Positions 1 to 9,923 of a stretch of 64,000 bases of DNA are shown piece by piece. This DNA is from Kordiimonas sediminis (GTDB taxonomy: Bacteria; Pseudomonadota; Alphaproteobacteria; Sphingomonadales; Kordiimonadaceae). The notes beneath the pieces were generated by a model. That model worked only from the letters and a program-made list of their open reading frames with translations. It did no database searches and was not told where the DNA came from. The position numbers were made by a program, and so were the translations under genes. The stretch lies in the NCBI RefSeq assembly GCF_014656395.1, contig NZ_BNCI01000002.1:1414675-1478674 (forward strand), written 5' to 3'. The first letter of the stretch is position 1. Each line of letters opens with the position of its first letter.

Positions 1-57
1 AGTTATCAAAACCACTTTACCAGTCAGACTGAAATGTTCGTTTAAAATGTTACTCAT
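1..57 (-). CDS. SDR-type oxidoreductase, N-terminal fragment (cut by window edge)
   Basis: Only the first 19 codons of a leftward gene are inside the window; they read MSNILNEHFSLTGKVVLIT. The 'LTGKVVLIT' stretch is the first beta strand of a short-chain dehydrogenase Rossmann fold, where a TGxxxGIG motif should follow just outside the window. The ATG is preceded by AAGGAAAGAG three bases upstream. The gap to the stop of the bifunctional beta-oxidation gene is only 14 nt, so it is probably the third gene of that operon. The substrate cannot be inferred. Confidence 0.6.
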   Translation of the reverse strand, partial: MSNILNEHFSLTGKVVLIT

Positions 58-71
58 AAACTCTTTCCTTG

Positions 72-2153
72 TTATCTAGACTGATCAAACGCGGCAAAAC
101 TGCTGCCTTCTTCTGCCAGACGTTTCAACAGTGGTGAAATTTTCCAGTTGTCAGGATCAATTGAGGCAAACTCCTGCAGGCGGGCATATACTTTGTCCAG
201 TCCAACAGCATCCGCATAATGCATAGGACCACCGCGGTAGCGCGGGAAGCCATATCCGTAAACATAAACGACATCAATATCGCTGGCACGTAGTGCGATG
301 CCTTCATCCAGAATATGCGCCCCTTCATTAATCAGGGCATAGATACTGCGCTCTACAATTTCCTCAGCAGAAATTGATGTACGCTCAAGTCCCAGCTTGG
401 CTGACTCTTCAAGGATAATGGCCTCAACCTCAGGGGACGGCACAGGTGCACGACTGCCCTCGGCATAATCATAAATACCTTTGCCAACCTTCAACCCTTT
501 ACGGTCGCCTTCGACCAGGCGGTCAAGCCAGTCAGTCGCACGTGTATCGAAACTATTCCGGTCCATGCTCTGACGGTTAAAGTAGCCGATATCCAGCCCC
601 GCCATATCCGCCATCGTGAGTGGCCCCATAGGCATACCAAAGTCAAAAATAGCCTTGTCCACATCCTGCGGCATAGCCCCTTTCATGACATTCAGATTTG
701 CTTCACGACCATAACCAGACAGCATCCGGTTCCCGATGAAGCCGTGGCATACGCCCGCAACAACGCCGACTTTGCCAATCTTCTTCGCCATATCAAGACA
801 TGTAGCCAAAACATCATCCGCAGTTTCCTTACCACGCACAATTTCAAGCAGCTTCATAACATTCGCTGGCGAGAAGAAATGCAGACCCAGCACATCGGAC
901 GGGCGGGACGTATAGGCCGCGATTGCATCCACATCCAGATAAGACGTATTGGAGGCCATGATAGCACCCGGCTTCAGAACTTCATCCAACTTCTTGAAGA
1001 CCTGCTCCTTGATCTCCATCTTCTCGAAAACTGCCTCGATCACCAGATCACAATCAGCCAGATCCTCATAATTGGTTGTACCTGACAGATACTTAACCCT
1101 TTCAGCCACATCATCAGCCGTTAGGCGGCTTGAGCGCTCCCAGTTCTTACGGCAAACACCCAGACCACGATCCAGTGCTTCCTGATTAAGTTCCAAAACA
1201 GTAACCGGAATACCAACATTGGCAAAATTCATGGCGATACCACCGCCCATAGTGCCAGCCCCGATAATGCCAACTTTTTTGATATCACGGCGTTTGGTTT
1301 CTTTTGTAATGCCCGGTACACGCGCGACCTGCCGCTCCGCAAAGAACAGATGTCGCATTGCAGCAGCTTCAGGGTTCTGCATACATTCAGTGAAATACTG
1401 GCGTTCTTTCTTCAAGCCTTCGACCAGTGGCAGCGAAACTGCAGCTTCTACGCAGCGGATACACTGTTCGGGCGCAAAGAACCCGCGAGTTTTACGGGCG
1501 ATTGATTTGCGGAAATTCGCAAAGAAAGCCTCATCATATTTGGCTCCGTCCAGCTCAATGTCCCCTGTGGGGCGCGGACCAGATGCCACCACCTCTTTCG
1601 CATAGGCAACGGCATCAGCCTTCAGATCATCACCAGCAAGACGGTCAACCACTCCCCACGCGGCTGCTTCTTTCATTTTCACATGGCGGCCAGAAAGGAT
1701 AGCGTCCAGTGCATTTTCCACGCCGGCCAGACGCGGCAGGCGCTGAGTACCACCGGCACCCGGCAGAATACCCAAATGAACTTCAGGCAGCCCAACTTTT
1801 GCTGACGGGTCTGCAATCCGGTAATGACATCCAAGAGCGATTTCCAATCCTCCGCCGAGCGCAGTACCATGAATAGCTGCTACAAGCGGTTTCGGGAATG
1901 TCTCCAGCGCCATCACCACATCTGGCAAATGTGGTTCCTGTGGCGGTTTGCCAAATTCTGTAATGTCAGCACCTGCATGAAAGGTCCGGCCTTCACAGCG
2001 AACAACAACTGCCTTGATTGCATCATCGGACCGGATAGCATCCAGATGATCAATATAGCCCTTGCGAACAGCATGAGACAAAGCATTAACCGGCGGATAA
2101 TCACAGGACAATACTGCAATTTCGCCAATATCTTCTCTTGTAATTGGTGACAT
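72..2153 (-). CDS. Bifunctional enoyl-CoA hydratase / 3-hydroxyacyl-CoA dehydrogenase
   Basis: 693 residues with the architecture of FadB/FadJ or peroxisomal multifunctional enzymes. A crotonase domain (about 1-190) carries the oxyanion-hole segment HAGADI (59-64) and GTALGGGLE (96-104), with likely catalytic Glu103 and Glu124. The NAD-binding domain starts at the GIIGAGTMG fingerprint (about 295-303), followed by the ASNTS and GLHFFSPANVMKLLEIV motifs of 3-hydroxyacyl-CoA dehydrogenases and the C-terminal helical domains. It should hydrate trans-2-enoyl-CoA and oxidise the L-3-hydroxyacyl-CoA product in the cytoplasm. The start has an AAGGAAG ribosome site. It lies 32 nt downstream of an acyl-CoA dehydrogenase and upstream of an SDR, so it forms part of a beta-oxidation operon. 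Chain-length preference is unknown; no thiolase is visible in the window. Confidence 0.9.
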   Translation of the reverse strand: MSPITREDIGEIAVLSCDYPPVNALSHAVRKGYIDHLDAIRSDDAIKAVVVRCEGRTFHAGADITEFGKPPQEPHLPDVVMALETFPKPLVAAIHGTALGGGLEIALGCHYRIADPSAKVGLPEVHLGILPGAGGTQRLPRLAGVENALDAILSGRHVKMKEAAAWGVVDRLAGDDLKADAVAYAKEVVASGPRPTGDIELDGAKYDEAFFANFRKSIARKTRGFFAPEQCIRCVEAAVSLPLVEGLKKERQYFTECMQNPEAAAMRHLFFAERQVARVPGITKETKRRDIKKVGIIGAGTMGGGIAMNFANVGIPVTVLELNQEALDRGLGVCRKNWERSSRLTADDVAERVKYLSGTTNYEDLADCDLVIEAVFEKMEIKEQVFKKLDEVLKPGAIMASNTSYLDVDAIAAYTSRPSDVLGLHFFSPANVMKLLEIVRGKETADDVLATCLDMAKKIGKVGVVAGVCHGFIGNRMLSGYGREANLNVMKGAMPQDVDKAIFDFGMPMGPLTMADMAGLDIGYFNRQSMDRNSFDTRATDWLDRLVEGDRKGLKVGKGIYDYAEGSRAPVPSPEVEAIILEESAKLGLERTSISAEEIVERSIYALINEGAHILDEGIALRASDIDVVYVYGYGFPRYRGGPMHYADAVGLDKVYARLQEFASIDPDNWKISPLLKRLAEEGSSFAAFDQSR

Positions 2154-2185
2154 TTTTTCTTCCTTACTCTTTCATCGCTACTTTA

Positions 2186-3391
2186 TTAAACAGAAAAGGC
2201 CTGAATGCCCGTGATGGCCCGCCCCAAGATCAACGCATGCACGTCATGGGTGCCTTCATATGTATTCACTGCCTCTAAATTCATAATGTGCCGGATCACG
2301 TGATATTCGTCTGATACCCCGTTGCCGCCGTGCATGTCCCGCGCTATTCGCGCTATCTCAAGCGCCTTGCCGCAATTATTTCTTTTAATAATCGACACCA
2401 TCTCCGGGGCAAAATTATCTGCGTCAATTAACCTTCCTACCCTCAGGGCAGCTTGTAGGCCAAGGGCGATATCCGTTTGCATATTCGCGAGCTTTACCTG
2501 CACCAGCTGGGTTGCTGCGAGGGGGCGCCCGAACTGCTTTCGGTCTAGCGTATATTGCCGTGCAGCATGCATGCAGTATTCAGCGGCACCCATCACGCCC
2601 CAGGCAATACCGTACCGTGCACGGTTCAGACACCCAAAGGGCGCACCTGGTCCTTCGCCGTTGGGCAGCAGATTCTCGTCAGGGACGAAAACATTATCCA
2701 TAACAATTTCGCCTGTGATCGACGCCCGCAGGCTGAACTTACCCTCTATTTTTGGTGTTGTAAGTCCATCCATGCCGCGTTCTAGAACAAAGCCGCGAAT
2801 AGCACCTCCGTGCGCGTCCGATTTTGCCCATACAAGCATCACATCGGCCACAGGACTATTGGTGATCCACATTTTCGCACCAGTCAGGCTATATCCGCCA
2901 TCAACCTTTTTCGCCCGTGTAATCATGCCGCCGACATCGGACCCATGATCAGGCTCCGTCAGGCCAAAACACCCAATCCATTCACCGGTCGCCATTCTAG
3001 GCAGATATTTACGACGCTGCGCTTCGGAACCGTATGCATAGATCGGGAACATAACCAGAGAGCTCTGGACAGACATCATGGACCGGTAGCCAGCATCAAC
3101 CCGGTCAATCTCCCGCGATATCAAACCGTAGGAAACATAATTCATACCGGCACAGCCATACTCTTCTGGCAAGGTCGAGCCAAGCAGGCCCATTTCGCCC
3201 ATTTCTCTGAATATGGAAGGATCAAAGGTCTCGTGACGGTTGGCTTCAAGAATACGCGGCATCAACCGGTCCTGCGCATAGGCATGGACGGTGTCACGGA
3301 TTAATCTTTCGTCTTCATGAAGCTGCTGATCCAGATTGAAGGGGTCATCCCACGCAAACGGAACCAGACCTTTTTTATAATTCATAGCCAT
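2186..3391 (-). CDS. Glutaryl-CoA dehydrogenase-like acyl-CoA dehydrogenase
   Basis: 401 residues from the chosen ATG, which follows a GGAGGAAAGGAA ribosome site; an in-frame ATG 42 nt further upstream would add 14 residues that look like leader. The three acyl-CoA dehydrogenase regions are present: [12 protein letters not shown] (flavin/substrate loop), MWITNS, and the C-terminal TYEGTHD with the probable catalytic base near Glu379. [19 protein letters not shown] closely resembles the glutaryl-CoA dehydrogenase signature, which suggests oxidative decarboxylation of glutaryl-CoA to crotonyl-CoA (lysine/tryptophan catabolism). Crotonyl-CoA is a substrate for the hydratase encoded next. First gene of the leftward operon, after a terminator of the upstream chemoreceptor gene. 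Confidence 0.85.
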   Translation of the reverse strand: MAMNYKKGLVPFAWDDPFNLDQQLHEDERLIRDTVHAYAQDRLMPRILEANRHETFDPSIFREMGEMGLLGSTLPEEYGCAGMNYVSYGLISREIDRVDAGYRSMMSVQSSLVMFPIYAYGSEAQRRKYLPRMATGEWIGCFGLTEPDHGSDVGGMITRAKKVDGGYSLTGAKMWITNSPVADVMLVWAKSDAHGGAIRGFVLERGMDGLTTPKIEGKFSLRASITGEIVMDNVFVPDENLLPNGEGPGAPFGCLNRARYGIAWGVMGAAEYCMHAARQYTLDRKQFGRPLAATQLVQVKLANMQTDIALGLQAALRVGRLIDADNFAPEMVSIIKRNNCGKALEIARIARDMHGGNGVSDEYHVIRHIMNLEAVNTYEGTHDVHALILGRAITGIQAFSV

Positions 3392-3475
3392 TTTCCGTTC
3401 CTTTCCTCCCGCATCAACATAAGAAGCGGGCAAACCCTAGCCAGCATTAGCAATCGGGGCAAGTCCCAAGGAACA

Positions 3476-3508
3476 GAAAAATTAATGGCACCTTGAATTC
3501 AAGGTGCC
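3476..3508 (-). terminator. Rho-independent terminator after chemoreceptor gene
   Basis: A perfect 22-nt palindrome at 3487-3508 (arms GGCACCTTGAA / TTCAAGGTGCC) is followed on the minus strand by ATTAATTTTTCT. It sits about 60 nt past the stop of the leftward chemoreceptor gene and before the acyl-CoA dehydrogenase operon. Confidence 0.7.
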
Positions 3509-3567
3509 ACGAATACCCGCCAAAGCGGGGTGTTTATAAAATATACTGTAACGGTCCAGCTATAAAG

Positions 3568-4797
3568 TTAGCCTCGAACCTCATCCAGAAATTCATCTGA
3601 CTGTGTCCGCAATTCAGTTAATTCTCTCTCGAGTTCCCTAACCGCTGCTTCGATAACTTCTGATGAATTCAGGATGGCATCTGCCTTATTACTCACCTCG
3701 GAAATACGCTGGGAAACTTCCATTGTACCTTGGGACGCTTCCTGAATATTGCGGCTTATTTCAAGAGTGGCATGCGTCTGCTCAGTGGTCGAAGCAGAAA
3801 TTGTCTCCGAAATTGAATATAGATCATGCACCACTTCGGCAATTTCCCGAACAGCCTCGACCGAAGAAGTCGTGGAATTCTGAATATCCCCAACCTGTTC
3901 ATCAATCTCGCTGGTTGCAACCGATGTCTGGTTGGCTAGTGACTTTACCTCATTTGCTACAACAGCAAAGCCGCGTCCTGCTTCACCAGCCCTGGCCGCT
4001 TCAATAGTCGCATTCAGCGCCAGCAAATTCGTTTGCTCCGCAATGTCCTTGATGAGTGTCACAACCTGCCCGATGGATTCTGATGCTGTCTGCAAACGTC
4101 CCAACACTTCACCCGCAGATGATGCTTCGCTGGACGCGCTATCTGTCCGCTCTGAAGCATTTTGAACCTGCCGGGAGATTTCTTCAAAGGAAGCCTGTAA
4201 TTCTTCTGCTGCGGACGCAACTGTCTGAACATTAACGGTCGCCTGTTCAGAGGCTGCAGCAACCGCCGCTGCCATCTCCTGTGTCGTTGTCGCATCTGCC
4301 CGTAACTGGTTTGATGTTTCCTGCAATCTATCAGCGGATCCACGCACCTCAGCAATGATCTTAAGGATTGACTGTTCAAAACGCCCTGCGATTTCTTCGC
4401 GGCGGGTCGTCGCCTCATCCTGACGTTTCTTCATCGTCTTGCTGGCTGTATTAATAACTTCGGCACCTTGCCGAAAAGCTCCCAGCATACCCTGCCTGAG
4501 GAAACGACGATTATAGTCACCTCCCACCGCTGCACTCAGAGCCGCCGAGCTCTCGCGAATTGAGGCATCACACATATCAAGAAGCCGATTAACATCGCCG
4601 AGCATCTCGGCATGTTCTTCACCGTGAGCGTCCCAGTCCAAAACACGTGCCTCAAGATCGCCGACAGCTGCACGCTTCATCACCTCAGAAACGGTGGCAA
4701 ATACTTGTTCAGTTTCTGCGGCTTTTTTATGAACGGCTTCCAGTTCTGCACGCAGGCGATTGTTTTCCGCTACTAACTCTTTACTTTTATTAAACAC
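3568..4797 (-). CDS. Soluble methyl-accepting chemotaxis protein (partner of PAS protein)
   Basis: 409 residues with no transmembrane segment. An N-terminal coiled coil and a region about 25-130 containing [15 protein letters not shown] HAMP-like sequence lead into a methyl-accepting signalling domain whose highly conserved hairpin tip reads [19 protein letters not shown] (about 248-266). It should control CheA from the cytoplasm. It starts at a GTG that overlaps the last 8 nt of the upstream PAS gene, with AAGGAA as ribosome site, so the two are translationally coupled. Because it has no ligand domain of its own, the PAS protein is the obvious sensor subunit (inference). No other che genes are present in the window. 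Confidence 0.88.
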   Translation of the reverse strand: MFNKSKELVAENNRLRAELEAVHKKAAETEQVFATVSEVMKRAAVGDLEARVLDWDAHGEEHAEMLGDVNRLLDMCDASIRESSAALSAAVGGDYNRRFLRQGMLGAFRQGAEVINTASKTMKKRQDEATTRREEIAGRFEQSILKIIAEVRGSADRLQETSNQLRADATTTQEMAAAVAAASEQATVNVQTVASAAEELQASFEEISRQVQNASERTDSASSEASSAGEVLGRLQTASESIGQVVTLIKDIAEQTNLLALNATIEAARAGEAGRGFAVVANEVKSLANQTSVATSEIDEQVGDIQNSTTSSVEAVREIAEVVHDLYSISETISASTTEQTHATLEISRNIQEASQGTMEVSQRISEVSNKADAILNSSEVIEAAVRELERELTELRTQSDEFLDEVRG

Positions 4798-5329
4798 GGC
4801 TACTGTTCCTTATCGCCCAGAAAAACTCATCATACGACTGACCTGCGTCAGCCAACATCTCCTCAAGCAGCTTGGTCGCAGCATCCATACCGTCTCTTGG
4901 GCTTGAATGGCGTTTCTCTTCAGCCAACAACTGCGTGTAAACATTTTGTATCGCAGAGATTTCACCCTCTGTTGGACGACGTCGGTTCGAATGATATCCA
5001 ACAATTTGACCGTCCACGATTGTAGGAGTGACATGGGCTAATACCCAATAATGATTACCTGACATGGCCATGTTAAGGACAAAGGCAAAAATCTCCTTAC
5101 CTGCCTGAATTCTTTCCCACAATAGCTTGAATATACTGCGCGGCATATCCGGATGCCGGATAAGATTATGCGGCTGGCCTAAAACATCTTGTGTCGAAAG
5201 TTCCGACAACCGACAAAACACATCATTGGCATATGTGATCTTGCCCTGCAAATCGGTTTTCGTAACGATAATTTCTGAAGCGCCGAATTCGTTGGCGATA
5301 CCTGTTGGTATTACTGTGTTTCTAGCCAT
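4790..5329 (-). CDS. Aer-like PAS domain protein
   Basis: 179 residues from the ATG that follows GGAAAG; a longer reading frame back to 5413 adds a hydrophobic leader without a good ribosome site and is less likely. Residues about 15-120 form a PAS domain of the aerotaxis (Aer) type: [18 protein letters not shown], then [14 protein letters not shown] and [12 protein letters not shown], ending NRRRP. In this subfamily the domain usually binds FAD or haem and reports redox or oxygen. A helical tail follows. It overlaps the soluble chemoreceptor gene by 8 nt, so the pair reads as a receptor split into a sensor and a signaller. The bound cofactor is not proven by sequence. Confidence 0.82.
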   Translation of the reverse strand: MARNTVIPTGIANEFGASEIIVTKTDLQGKITYANDVFCRLSELSTQDVLGQPHNLIRHPDMPRSIFKLLWERIQAGKEIFAFVLNMAMSGNHYWVLAHVTPTIVDGQIVGYHSNRRRPTEGEISAIQNVYTQLLAEEKRHSSPRDGMDAATKLLEEMLADAGQSYDEFFWAIRNSSRV

Positions 5330-5407
5330 ATAAAACTTTCCAAAAAAAGAAACTCGTTTACCCACAAGCAAGAGCAAGATGGAAAGAAACGAATTACTCA
5401 AAACATA

Positions 5408-5432
5408 GTGCACTCTTTTGGTGCACTCTTTT
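5408..5432. repeat. Tandem 12-nt motif GTGCACTCTTTT upstream of PAS gene
   Basis: Two copies of GTGCACTCTTTT (5408-5419 and 5421-5432) lie about 80 nt upstream of the PAS start. The reverse complement of the same motif occurs once more at 26093-26104. The rest of the 303-nt stretch 5330-5632 between the PAS start and the end of pgi is AT-rich; I see no gene in it, and it probably holds the PAS promoter. A regulatory role for the motif is only a guess. Confidence 0.35.
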
Positions 5433-5632
5433 CAGGGGTTATGTCTTGTATTCCCTAAGAATACGTAAACAATTCGTGATTTCAACCGTTTGTGAGGCAA
5501 AAAATATAACTGCTATATCAGCGAGTTACTACAACTCCGGGAGAGATATTACCTTAACTTTCTCCATATTAGAAATATATCGACTGAAACCAGGAAAAAT
5601 TTCGGCCAAATCCCTTATAACGAGTTTATATC

Positions 5633-7243
5633 CTATTTTCGCAAGGCTTTTACCGCAGCCATAATTCCGGCTGTATAAGGCGACTCAGCGCCGGGCTGAC
5701 CATTATGCATCTGTGCTTCTGTCGCCAGAGCAAGCTCTTTACCCAGCTCGACCCCATACTGATCAAAACTATTGATCTGCCATAATACTCCCTGAACATA
5801 GACCTTATGCTCATACAGAGCGATAAGCATTCCCAGATAATACGGTGTTAGCTGGGGAAACAGAATGGTATTTGACGGCTTGTTGCCAGGAAAGACTTGA
5901 TGCGGTGCCAGCCTTTGAATTGTCGCTTCATCACGGCCTTCTGCCTTTAGCTTGCTGACTGTTTCATCATACGTACGACCGACTGCAAGCGCTTCTGTCT
6001 GCGCCAAACAGTTCGCCAGCAAAGAAGCATGCTGCCCTTCATCTGCGTTAGTGGGCTTTGCCGCTATCAAAAAATCAGCCGGTACACAGTTGGTTCCCTG
6101 ATGCAGCCACTGGAAAAAGGCATGCTGACCATTTGAACCCGGCTGCCCCCAGATCAAGGGACCAGTATCCATTTCAACGACAGAACCATCCCGCGTTATT
6201 CTTTTACCGTTACTTTCCATATCAAGCTGCTGCATGTAGGCAGCGAACCGTCGCATACGTTGGTCATACGGAAAAATCGCGGTGGACAGGAAGCCAAGCA
6301 CATCCCGGTTCCAGACCCCCATAAGCGCAAGCATAACCGGAATATTATCCCGGAAGTCAGCTTCCAGAAAATGCTTGTCCATGCTATGCGCGCCAGCCAG
6401 AAAAGCTTTGAAATTATCTGCTCCAAGAGCGATCGCAACCGACAAACCAACACTGGACCAAACGGAGTATCTACCCCCGACCCACTCCTGAAAGCCAAAT
6501 ATTCTTGTTTCATCAATACCGAATTCCTGCACCTTGGGCAGGTTTGTGGAAATCGCAACAAAATGATCCCGAACAGCGCTGTCACCAAGCGACGCAGTCA
6601 GCCACTTCATTGCTGCGCGTGCGTTTGTCATTGTCTCCAGTGTCGTAAATGACTTGCTGACCACAAGAAACAATGTTGTTTCAGGATCAAGACCCAACAA
6701 TGTATCCGCAATATGAGAGCCATCAATATTGGAAACAAAGTGACAGCGTGGCCCTGAATGATGGGGAGAAAGCGCGATGGTGACCATCTCTGGCCCCAGG
6801 TCAGAGCCACCAATACCGATATTCACCACGTCGGTATATGCTTTACCGGTTGAGCCGCATACATTCCCAGCCCTTACTTCTTCTGCAAAATCCAGCATTT
6901 GCTGCCGGTTTCGTAAAACATCCTCAGAAACATCGGACGGTTCGTCCGATCTTAGGGCAACATGGCGTGCTGCCCTTCCTTCTGTGAAATTAATGGTATC
7001 CCCGCGAAACATGGCCCGGCGGGCTTCATCAAGATCAGAGGCTTTGGCAAGTCCAAGCAAAGAATCAATTGACGTTTCATCAATTCTGTTCTTGGAAAAA
7101 TCAAATAACAAACCGTCATGTGACAAAGAATATTTTTCAAAACGGTTTGGTTCTTTAGCGAACATGTCTTTCAGTACTAGACTATCTACTCCCTTACTCA
7201 GCGCACGCAGCCTTAACCAGGCCTCTTTTAAATTGCTGCTCAT
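5633..7243 (-). CDS. pgi: Glucose-6-phosphate isomerase
   Basis: 536 residues, normal for bacterial Pgi. It contains the sugar-isomerase motifs GIGGSDLGP, VSKSFTTLETMTN, the family signature FGFQEWVGGRYSVWSSVGLS, and the C-terminal DQYGVELGKELA signature. It interconverts glucose-6-phosphate and fructose-6-phosphate in the cytoplasm. The start has GGTGGGG before the ATG. The loop that carries the catalytic Glu in many Pgi proteins (GEPGTNGQH) reads GQPGSNGQH here, with a CAG codon at that place. The gene stands alone, divergent from the dehydratase gene across 152 nt. Confidence 0.93.
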   Translation of the reverse strand: MSSNLKEAWLRLRALSKGVDSLVLKDMFAKEPNRFEKYSLSHDGLLFDFSKNRIDETSIDSLLGLAKASDLDEARRAMFRGDTINFTEGRAARHVALRSDEPSDVSEDVLRNRQQMLDFAEEVRAGNVCGSTGKAYTDVVNIGIGGSDLGPEMVTIALSPHHSGPRCHFVSNIDGSHIADTLLGLDPETTLFLVVSKSFTTLETMTNARAAMKWLTASLGDSAVRDHFVAISTNLPKVQEFGIDETRIFGFQEWVGGRYSVWSSVGLSVAIALGADNFKAFLAGAHSMDKHFLEADFRDNIPVMLALMGVWNRDVLGFLSTAIFPYDQRMRRFAAYMQQLDMESNGKRITRDGSVVEMDTGPLIWGQPGSNGQHAFFQWLHQGTNCVPADFLIAAKPTNADEGQHASLLANCLAQTEALAVGRTYDETVSKLKAEGRDEATIQRLAPHQVFPGNKPSNTILFPQLTPYYLGMLIALYEHKVYVQGVLWQINSFDQYGVELGKELALATEAQMHNGQPGAESPYTAGIMAAVKALRK

Positions 7244-7395
7244 TTCCCCACCTTAAACCAAATAAATAAGTCCGGATATTGTCACATTAAAAAGTGACAT
7301 CTTTAAAAATTAAAACAATATTTGCTCCCTGCTTTGTATTAAGCATCAATTATGCTTAATTGCCACAATAATGTTTCACAGGGGTCCGAATACAA

Positions 7396-8355
7396 ATGAT
7401 AACGCATACCGACATAAAATCAGCTTATGACAGAATTAAGACCTCTGGCACGGTCCGTAAATCACCGCTTGAATATAGTTCCTATCTCTCAAACCTGACT
7501 GGGGCTGAGGTCTATTTAAAATGTGACCATCTCCAGCCAACCGGTTCCTTTAAGGTACGCGGTGCAACCAATAAACTTCTGATGCTGTCTAACGAGGATA
7601 AAGCCCGCGGTGTTGTCACAGCCTCCAGCGGCAACCACGGTATGGCAACGGCTCTTGGAGCATCTAAACTGGGCATTCAGGCTACGATTTATGTTCCGGA
7701 AAATGCTTCAGGCACAAAATTAGACGGCATAAAAGCCATGGGCGCCACGGTTATCAAGGTTCCGGGAGACTGCCTACTGGCCGAGAAAACGGCTCGTGAC
7801 GTCGCCAGGGAAACTCAGAAACCCTATATTTCCCCCTATAATGACGAAGATGTCATCATGGGTCAGGGGACAGTCGGCGTGGAAATTCATGATGACTGCC
7901 CTGATGTCAGTGCAGTCTTTGCCTCGGTTGGTGGGGGTGGCCTGATTGGCGGCACTGGCCTCTACCTGAAGGGCATAGGGAGCAACACTGAAATTATCGG
8001 TGCATGGCCAGAAGTCGCGCAGTCCATGAATCTTTGCCTTGAAAAAGGTGAGATTTATGAACCCACGGAACAGGAAACATTATCAGATGGCACCGCCGGC
8101 GGTGTGGAAGAAGGCGCACTGACTTTCCCTATTTGCCAAACCGTCCTTGATAAACGCCTGACGGTCACAGAAGATGAAATCCGACATGCTATGCGCCTGA
8201 TAGCAGATAAAGAACGCTGGATGATAGAAGGTGCAGCAGGCGTCGCAGTTGCTGCCTTTTTAAAAACCGCCACCCAATTTCAAGGCAAGAAAGTCGCGAT
8301 CATTTTATGTGGGCGTAATATTACCCTGGAGAAATTCCTATCTGCCGTTAGCTAA
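7396..8355 (+). CDS. PLP-dependent threonine/serine dehydratase
   Basis: 319 residues, fold-type II PLP enzyme without a C-terminal ACT regulatory domain. The Schiff-base lysine is Lys53 in GSFKVRGATNK; the phosphate-binding loops appear as SSGNHGMATALG and GGGGLIGGTG. The short length is like catabolic threonine ammonia-lyases, serine/threonine dehydratases or EutB-type enzymes, producing 2-oxobutyrate or pyruvate plus ammonia. It is monocistronic, with AGGGG about 12 nt before the ATG. No ectoine or branched-chain amino-acid genes are near, so the exact substrate is open. Confidence 0.85.
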   Translation: MITHTDIKSAYDRIKTSGTVRKSPLEYSSYLSNLTGAEVYLKCDHLQPTGSFKVRGATNKLLMLSNEDKARGVVTASSGNHGMATALGASKLGIQATIYVPENASGTKLDGIKAMGATVIKVPGDCLLAEKTARDVARETQKPYISPYNDEDVIMGQGTVGVEIHDDCPDVSAVFASVGGGGLIGGTGLYLKGIGSNTEIIGAWPEVAQSMNLCLEKGEIYEPTEQETLSDGTAGGVEEGALTFPICQTVLDKRLTVTEDEIRHAMRLIADKERWMIEGAAGVAVAAFLKTATQFQGKKVAIILCGRNITLEKFLSAVS

Positions 8356-8471
8356 CCCTGCTGGCCTGACTACACCTATGAGGTAATGGTCAGACCTGAC
8401 CGACTTGCATACCATCGAAATGCTATAGCACATGGGAAGAGTGCAATAGCATATAGGGGGAGTAAGTCTGG

Positions 8472-9905
8472 ATGCAATCCGTTGATAAGGCGGTGAAGCT
8501 GACATACGGCATGGGCCAGTTTGCCTGGGCAGCCAAAGATGTCTGCTTTCATTATTTTCTATTCTTTTTTTATGCTCAATATACTGATTTGCCGCCGTCT
8601 ATGGCTGGGCTTGCCGCTCTTCTGGCCCTGATCGCAGACGGCATATCTGATCCGCTGGTTGGTCAAATATCTGATAACTTTAAATCGGGACGCTGGGGAC
8701 GTCGGCATCCCTTTATGATAGCGGCAACCATACCTTTTGCAGCCTCCCTGGCAGCTATTTTTAATCCCCCCGCATTTCTGGATGCCACGGGGCTTTTTAT
8801 CTGGTTCCTGTCGCTTGCTATAATCGTCAGAACATTTCTAACACTGTTCACCGTGCCGCATATGGCACTTGGTGCAGAACTTAGCACCGATTACCACGAA
8901 CGGACGACCATCGCGACATACCGCAATGTCCTTGGCTATACGGGTGGTTTGCTTATTCAGGTATTTGCCTGGTTCCTCCTGATCCCTATGGCCAAGACAG
9001 CTGGGAACGAGGCAGCGGGCTATATATTTGTCGGCTATTTCTCTGCGTTGATTGCCATGGTTGGTATGATTATCGCGATTATCGGCACGCGGAAGAAAAT
9101 TCAGGATTTGCCCATCACATCCCCCGATCAACAAAGCCGGCCCTGGTATTATGCGTTCAAGGATATTCTGGTCGTTCTGAAAATCCCATCCGGCCGGATT
9201 TTAATGCTAACTGTTTTCATCATTGTCACACAGGCAGGCGTTGCCAATACCATGCTTATTCATATTAATAAGTATTTTTACGGCTTTAACGATCAACAGA
9301 TGGGCATTTTCATGCTGGTTGTTTTCCTGGCACTTCTGCCCTCTGCTGCACTAGCATCCCGGTCGTCTCACCGTTTTGGCAAACGACGTGCTACCTTGAC
9401 CTTGATCCTTCTGGAAGCATGTATTCTTCCGATTTTACCCCTTTCCCATTATTATGGTCTGACACCCGCATCAGGATCTGGGGCGCTGCTTTTTCTCGTT
9501 TGCTGCTACGTTGTTTTCCACCAAACCATATTCATTGGCAGGATACATCTGACCCAGGGGATGTTGCCGGATGTTATTGATGAAGGATACTTAAAGACGG
9601 GCAGACGCCTTGAAGGCATCTTTAATTCGGCGCAGATGCTTGTCCAGAAAATCACCTTTGGTCTGGGAACCTTCCTGGCTGGTCTGGCGATCGAATATGC
9701 AAACATCAAGGATGTTTCATCCATCGATCAGATGACCCCGGTTATGACTGAACGGCTTGCACTTGTTTACGGCCCTGGCCTTGCTATATTTGCTCTAACT
9801 GCCGCACTGGTATTCAGCCGGTATCCTTTAACCCGGAAAAGACATGCAGAAATAAGAGAGCAATTGCGTATCCGCGAAACCATGGCAGAGAGTGCCGCTG
9901 AATAA
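8472..9905 (+). CDS. MFS transporter of the GPH (glycoside-pentoside-hexuronide) type
   Basis: 477 residues with about 12 hydrophobic segments. The N-terminal half has the GPH pattern: LTYGMGQFAWAAKD, then ADGISDPLVGQISDNFKSGRWGRRHPFM, and PHMALGAELSTDYHERTTIATYRN. These motifs are typical of cation-coupled sugar symporters (MelB-like), but similar proteins in alphaproteobacteria have unknown substrates. It follows the dehydratase gene by 116 nt, with AGGGGGAG before the ATG. Inner-membrane location. It may serve the neighbouring catabolic genes, but nothing in the sequence proves this. Confidence 0.82.
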   Translation: MQSVDKAVKLTYGMGQFAWAAKDVCFHYFLFFFYAQYTDLPPSMAGLAALLALIADGISDPLVGQISDNFKSGRWGRRHPFMIAATIPFAASLAAIFNPPAFLDATGLFIWFLSLAIIVRTFLTLFTVPHMALGAELSTDYHERTTIATYRNVLGYTGGLLIQVFAWFLLIPMAKTAGNEAAGYIFVGYFSALIAMVGMIIAIIGTRKKIQDLPITSPDQQSRPWYYAFKDILVVLKIPSGRILMLTVFIIVTQAGVANTMLIHINKYFYGFNDQQMGIFMLVVFLALLPSAALASRSSHRFGKRRATLTLILLEACILPILPLSHYYGLTPASGSGALLFLVCCYVVFHQTIFIGRIHLTQGMLPDVIDEGYLKTGRRLEGIFNSAQMLVQKITFGLGTFLAGLAIEYANIKDVSSIDQMTPVMTERLALVYGPGLAIFALTAALVFSRYPLTRKRHAEIREQLRIRETMAESAAE

Positions 9906-9923
9906 ACCTATGTCTGGGCAGCG

